The notes under the pieces are model-generated. The model was not told the origin of the DNA. It ran no database searches and saw nothing but the letters and a program-made list of their open reading frames with translations. Position numbers and translations under genes: made by a program. 64,000 nt of DNA from a bacterium GBS-1 (GTDB lineage Bacteria > Synergistota > GBS-1), in the NCBI GenBank assembly GCA_001443005.1, contig LEKQ01000001.1, positions 392,792 through 456,791 of the forward strand. Direction: 5' to 3'. Position 1 is the first letter of the stretch, and each line of letters begins with the position of its first letter. This document shows, piece by piece, positions 61,032-64,000 of the stretch.

Positions 61032-62099
61032 TCAGCTAAAAAAAACCTTGCTCACATAAGGAGAAGTGGAAGCCATTAACATTGCGCCATAGCTAAGCTC
61101 GAAACTTATAATGTCCCCAACCTTAAGCGGATTAGGAAAGTCCGTCACATCTACTACAGTATGATCACTCGATCCCCCTAAGACCTCAATACCATCAGCC
61201 TGAGGAAATAACCCATCGATAATCACATCCTGTTTACCCAAGGCCAATATGGCCCTCCTTCTCACCCCCTTATCCACGAATTGGGGTTTCTTTCCAAAAG
61301 CATCAACACCTATCTCACCGATAGGAACGGAAGGCTTGAACTTCAGCTCTACTATCTCAGCCTTAAGTAAAAAGGTATCTTGCCTCAGATAAGGAATCTT
61401 CCTCTCTCTCGTAGCATCCCTTCCGAGAAGAATAGCTTCGCCTATCCTAAGTTGATTAACCCCCTCAGGCATAACCCCATTTTCAAGCAGAAATAAAGCT
61501 ACCGTTCCTCCGATTGAAACTATAGGAACATCAAAGTGGGTATACTCTCGGGCTAAGGAAGCATAATCTACAAGCATGGATACCGATTCTGGTGTAGGTA
61601 AAACTCCACCAAAGCAACCAAAGTTGGCTCCAACCCCCCAAAGCTCCACATTCTTAAGCCCCTTGATCAAGTCAAGGTAGGAAAGCAAGTTAGTCGGCCA
61701 AACGCCTTCTCTCAAATCCCCCATATCTATCATAAGTACGACCCTAAAACGTTTCCCAAGCTTACCAGCCTCATAATCTATCGCCTTTATAACGCTTATC
61801 TCGCTAACCAAGGCCACATCAACTAACTCAACCACGTCTTTAACTTCTGAAAGCATAGGAATCCTTAAAAGCATAATAGGGCCAGCGATACCAGCCTTTC
61901 TGAGCTTCTTAACATTTTGAATTCGCGAATCCCCAAGAAACCTAACCCCTGCATCCATTAAAGCTATAGCTACTTCTGGAAAGGCAGAACATCCTTTAAC
62001 CACAGCAACGAGGTCTATACCCTTAGAGCTACAGAGGTCTAAAACCTTATAGGCATTGTCTTTTATCTTTTCAAGGTATACCTCTAAAAGAGGATACAT
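61032..62099 (-). CDS. orr: Alanine/ornithine racemase family PLP enzyme
   Basis: Fold-type III PLP enzyme of 355 residues (ATG at 62099; a TTG overlapping the argF stop is an alternative, and neither has a strong ribosome site). N-terminal YPLLEVYLEKIKDNAYKVLD and the PLP lysine in GIDLVAVVKGCSAFPEVA (~28-45), later VLMIDMGDLREGVWP (~122-136) and GVNQLRIGEAILLG (~213-226). This is the branch with ornithine racemase. Next to ornithine carbamoyltransferase, D/L-ornithine interconversion is likely. Confidence 0.82.
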   Translation of the reverse strand: MYPLLEVYLEKIKDNAYKVLDLCSSKGIDLVAVVKGCSAFPEVAIALMDAGVRFLGDSRIQNVKKLRKAGIAGPIMLLRIPMLSEVKDVVELVDVALVSEISVIKAIDYEAGKLGKRFRVVLMIDMGDLREGVWPTNLLSYLDLIKGLKNVELWGVGANFGCFGGVLPTPESVSMLVDYASLAREYTHFDVPIVSIGGTVALFLLENGVMPEGVNQLRIGEAILLGRDATRERKIPYLRQDTFLLKAEIVELKFKPSVPIGEIGVDAFGKKPQFVDKGVRRRAILALGKQDVIIDGLFPQADGIEVLGGSSDHTVVDVTDFPNPLKVGDIISFELSYGAMLMASTSPYVSKVFFS

Positions 62100-62101
62100 G
62101 C

Positions 62102-63040
62102 TCAAATAACTATAAGAGCCAATATTGCTTTATGGGCATGAAGTCTGTTTTCAGCCTCATCGAAAACTACCGAGTTGGGCCCATCCATGACATCATCGGT
62201 TATCTCCTCTCCCCTATGAGCGGGTAAACAGTGCATAACTATAACATCTTCCTTAGCCAAGGAGACGAGCTCATTATTAACCCTATAAGGCTCAAATATT
62301 TTCATTCTTTCAGCCTTTTCAGCTTCTTGGCCCATGCTAACCCAAACATCGGTGTATAAGATATCTGCACCTCTAACCGCTTCCTTAGGATCGCTTAAAA
62401 TCTCTATCTTAGATCCGCTTCTTTTAGCAAACTCCTTAGCTTTATCTAAAACATCCTTCTCAGGATAATAACCCTTAGGAGAGCAAATAGTTATATCCAT
62501 CCCCATTATGGTGGAGCCATAAAGCAGGGAGTGAGCCATGTTGTTTGCCCCATCACCTACGAAGACAAGTTTAAGTCCCTCAAACTTGCCTTTCTTCTCC
62601 CATATTGTTAGAAGATCACCAAGCACCTGCGTTGGATGATATTTATCGGAAAGACCATTTATAACGGGTACAGAGGAAAATCGAGCGAGCTCCTCAACCG
62701 TGGAGTGAGAGTAAACCCTCGCCATTATACAATCAACGTAGCGAGACAAAACCCTAGCAGTATCCGCCACCGTCTCTCCCCTACCAAGTTGAAGATCGTT
62801 TTTGCTAAGATAAAGAGCATGCCCTCCAAGCTGAAGCATAGCTACCTCAAAGGATACCCTGGTCCGCGTAGATGGCTTCTCAAAGATCATGGCAAGTGTT
62901 TTACCAGCGAGAAGCGGAGGAAACTCCCCCCTTTTAGCCTTAAGCTTTAGATCCTTAGCGGTCTCAAGTAAGGTCTCTATCTCCTCCCTCGTAAAATCCG
63001 CTAACGTCAAAAAGTGCCTACCCTTTAACTTGCAGACCAT
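62102..63040 (-). CDS. argF: Ornithine carbamoyltransferase
   Basis: Transfers carbamoyl phosphate to ornithine (or the reverse in arginine fermentation), 312 residues. Motifs: carbamoyl-phosphate site [12 protein letters not shown] (~54-65), [19 protein letters not shown] (~84-102), [11 protein letters not shown] (~135-145), [12 protein letters not shown] (~230-241) and the ornithine-site cysteine in [12 protein letters not shown] (~268-279). AAGGAGG precedes the ATG. Followed directly by the racemase and nhaC, pointing to catabolic use. Confidence 0.95.
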   Translation of the reverse strand: MVCKLKGRHFLTLADFTREEIETLLETAKDLKLKAKRGEFPPLLAGKTLAMIFEKPSTRTRVSFEVAMLQLGGHALYLSKNDLQLGRGETVADTARVLSRYVDCIMARVYSHSTVEELARFSSVPVINGLSDKYHPTQVLGDLLTIWEKKGKFEGLKLVFVGDGANNMAHSLLYGSTIMGMDITICSPKGYYPEKDVLDKAKEFAKRSGSKIEILSDPKEAVRGADILYTDVWVSMGQEAEKAERMKIFEPYRVNNELVSLAKEDVIVMHCLPAHRGEEITDDVMDGPNSVVFDEAENRLHAHKAILALIVI

Positions 63041-63055
63041 TTAAAACTACCCTCC

Positions 63056-64000
63056 TTAAGCTCCATATTTCTTTAACCTTAGGGCGTTAGCCAAAACAAG
63101 GGGCATAAGGTCAATCGCATAAATTATACCCAAGCTTCCCTTGAGGCACTCGCTCTCACAGAAGGATGATATTTTGCTCGGCAAGACATAGGGAGACCAA
63201 AGAAGGACGGGAACTGGATGCCAACTATGGGACTTAAGAAGAGCGGGTGTGGAGTGATCTCCTGTTATAACTAAAACGTCTGGGGAAGCCTCAAGCAGAA
63301 TCGGAAGGGCTTTGTCAACCTTCTCTATAACTTCAACTTTCTTATCGAAAGCTCCATCTTCACCGTAGGAATCAGCCTTCTTTACGTGTATATAAAAGAA
63401 ATCATACTTGTCTTTATTCTCCTTAACCGCATTAAAGGCATCCTCGGGCTCAGGACCAGTCTCGATCGGCTCCATCCCTACAAGCTGAGCTACCCCCCTA
63501 TACATAGGGTAGTAAGCTACCGAAGCACACTTAAGCCCGTAAAGCTCTTCCATCGTAGGGATATCTGGCGGCAAAGCAAACCCCCTTAGAAGAATAGTGT
63601 TAGCAGGCCACTCATCCTTTAAAACTTCGCTCGCTTTCTCTATAAACTTATTAACTATCTCCTCCGATCTTTTAGCTTCAGGAGAGAGAGCCTTCGCTCT
63701 CTCAGGTGGTAAGCCATTCTTCTGCGGATCAGCATCGCTAATCTTATCAGACAACCCCTCTCCCCTGAAAACCACCGCAAATCTGTGCTCCATGCCAGGG
63801 TATAAGTATACTTTGACCCCATCTATCTCCCTTATCTCCATGGAAAGCTTAGCAGTAAGTCTCTGATTCACCTCCGTTGAAATCCTCCCTGCTCTTCTAT
63901 CGATTATCATCCCATCCTTTAAAGTTGCATAGTTTCCCCTACAGGTCAGATCCCCCTTTCGAACGTCCGCTCCTACACCAAGCGTCTCAAGTATCCCTCT
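63056..64000 (-). CDS. apgM: 2,3-bisphosphoglycerate-independent phosphoglycerate mutase, archaeal type (partial)
   Basis: Cofactor-independent phosphoglycerate mutase of the alkaline-phosphatase superfamily, the ApgM branch. The frame stays open to the right edge, so the N-terminus with the first metal-site residues is outside. Visible parts: RGNYATL and IDRRAGRIST near the edge, then LSDKISDADPQKNGLPPE, FFYIHVKKADSYGEDGAFDK and the metal-site VLVITGDHSTPALLKSHSWH (Asp-His and His ligands). An in-frame ATG at 63910 is internal and should not be taken as the start. Fifteen bases separate it from argF. Confidence 0.92.
   Translation of the reverse strand, partial: RGILETLGVGADVRKGDLTCRGNYATLKDGMIIDRRAGRISTEVNQRLTAKLSMEIREIDGVKVYLYPGMEHRFAVVFRGEGLSDKISDADPQKNGLPPERAKALSPEAKRSEEIVNKFIEKASEVLKDEWPANTILLRGFALPPDIPTMEELYGLKCASVAYYPMYRGVAQLVGMEPIETGPEPEDAFNAVKENKDKYDFFYIHVKKADSYGEDGAFDKKVEVIEKVDKALPILLEASPDVLVITGDHSTPALLKSHSWHPVPVLLWSPYVLPSKISSFCESECLKGSLGIIYAIDLMPLVLANALRLKKYGA

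Overview
The window looks like a chromosomal segment of a thermophilic, strictly anaerobic, heterotrophic bacterium. Evidence: a TtuA-type tRNA 2-thiolation enzyme and a KaiC-like ATPase with its small partner (both typical of thermophiles), a complete 14-gene archaeal-type membrane-bound H2-evolving hydrogenase (Mbh), a four-subunit pyruvate/2-oxoacid:ferredoxin oxidoreductase, hybrid cluster protein, two TRAP transporters, an archaeal-type phosphoglycerate mutase, and strong preference for AGA/AGG and ATA codons. Gene content resembles Synergistota, Thermotogota or Atribacterota, but the sequence alone does not settle the phylum. Most genes lie on the minus strand; the few plus-strand genes are mainly regulators and single enzymes. 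No rRNA, tRNA or CRISPR array was seen.

Layout. 0.1-3.0 kb: TRAP transporter (dctP, a hairpin, dctQ, dctM). 3.1-4.3 kb: MalY-like C-S lyase. 4.3-8.9 kb: an acoin-dehydrogenase-like operon (SDR, two small uncharacterised proteins, E1 alpha, E1 beta, AcoX) behind a consensus promoter, with no E2 or E3. 9.0-10.5 kb: murJ. 10.5-19.0 kb: hydrogenase maturation protease facing the mbhA-N operon. 19.1-21.6 kb: PhzF enzyme, a globin-sensor-like MCP fragment protein, a membrane protein. 21.6-22.4 kb: graveyard of a TnpB-bearing insertion sequence and an Xre regulator. 22.5-24.7 kb: a 40-residue zinc ribbon coupled to a small beta-rich protein, then a 514-residue HTH protein of unknown function. 24.7-27.1 kb: hcp and divergent HcpR-like regulator with a candidate operator. 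27.1-30.2 kb: porGDAB. 30.2-36.1 kb: lactate module (GntR/FCD regulator, etfB, etfA, GlcD-type dehydrogenase, LarA, phosphatase).

36.1-40.8 kb: alpha/beta hydrolase, membrane-anchored MurF, Ddl, radical SAM protein. 40.9-45.5 kb: ttuA converging on two aminotransferases plus a YkvI-type transporter. 45.6-50.5 kb: ilvD and a second TRAP system (dctQ, dctM, dctP). 50.5-51.7 kb: KaiC-like ATPase and partner. 51.7-59.3 kb: one tightly packed operon joining a TPR protein, c-di-AMP synthesis (cdaA, cdaR, glmM) and potassium uptake (trkA, trkH). 59.4-64.0 kb: NhaC antiporter, ornithine racemase, ornithine carbamoyltransferase and a truncated apgM at the right edge.

Together the genes describe fermentation of organic and amino acids: TRAP import, lactate oxidation via Etf, oxidation of 2-oxo acids to reduced ferredoxin, and disposal of that ferredoxin by the proton-reducing, ion-pumping Mbh complex. 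Many start codons were moved inward because a Shine-Dalgarno sequence or promoter favours the internal start; TTG and GTG starts are common.
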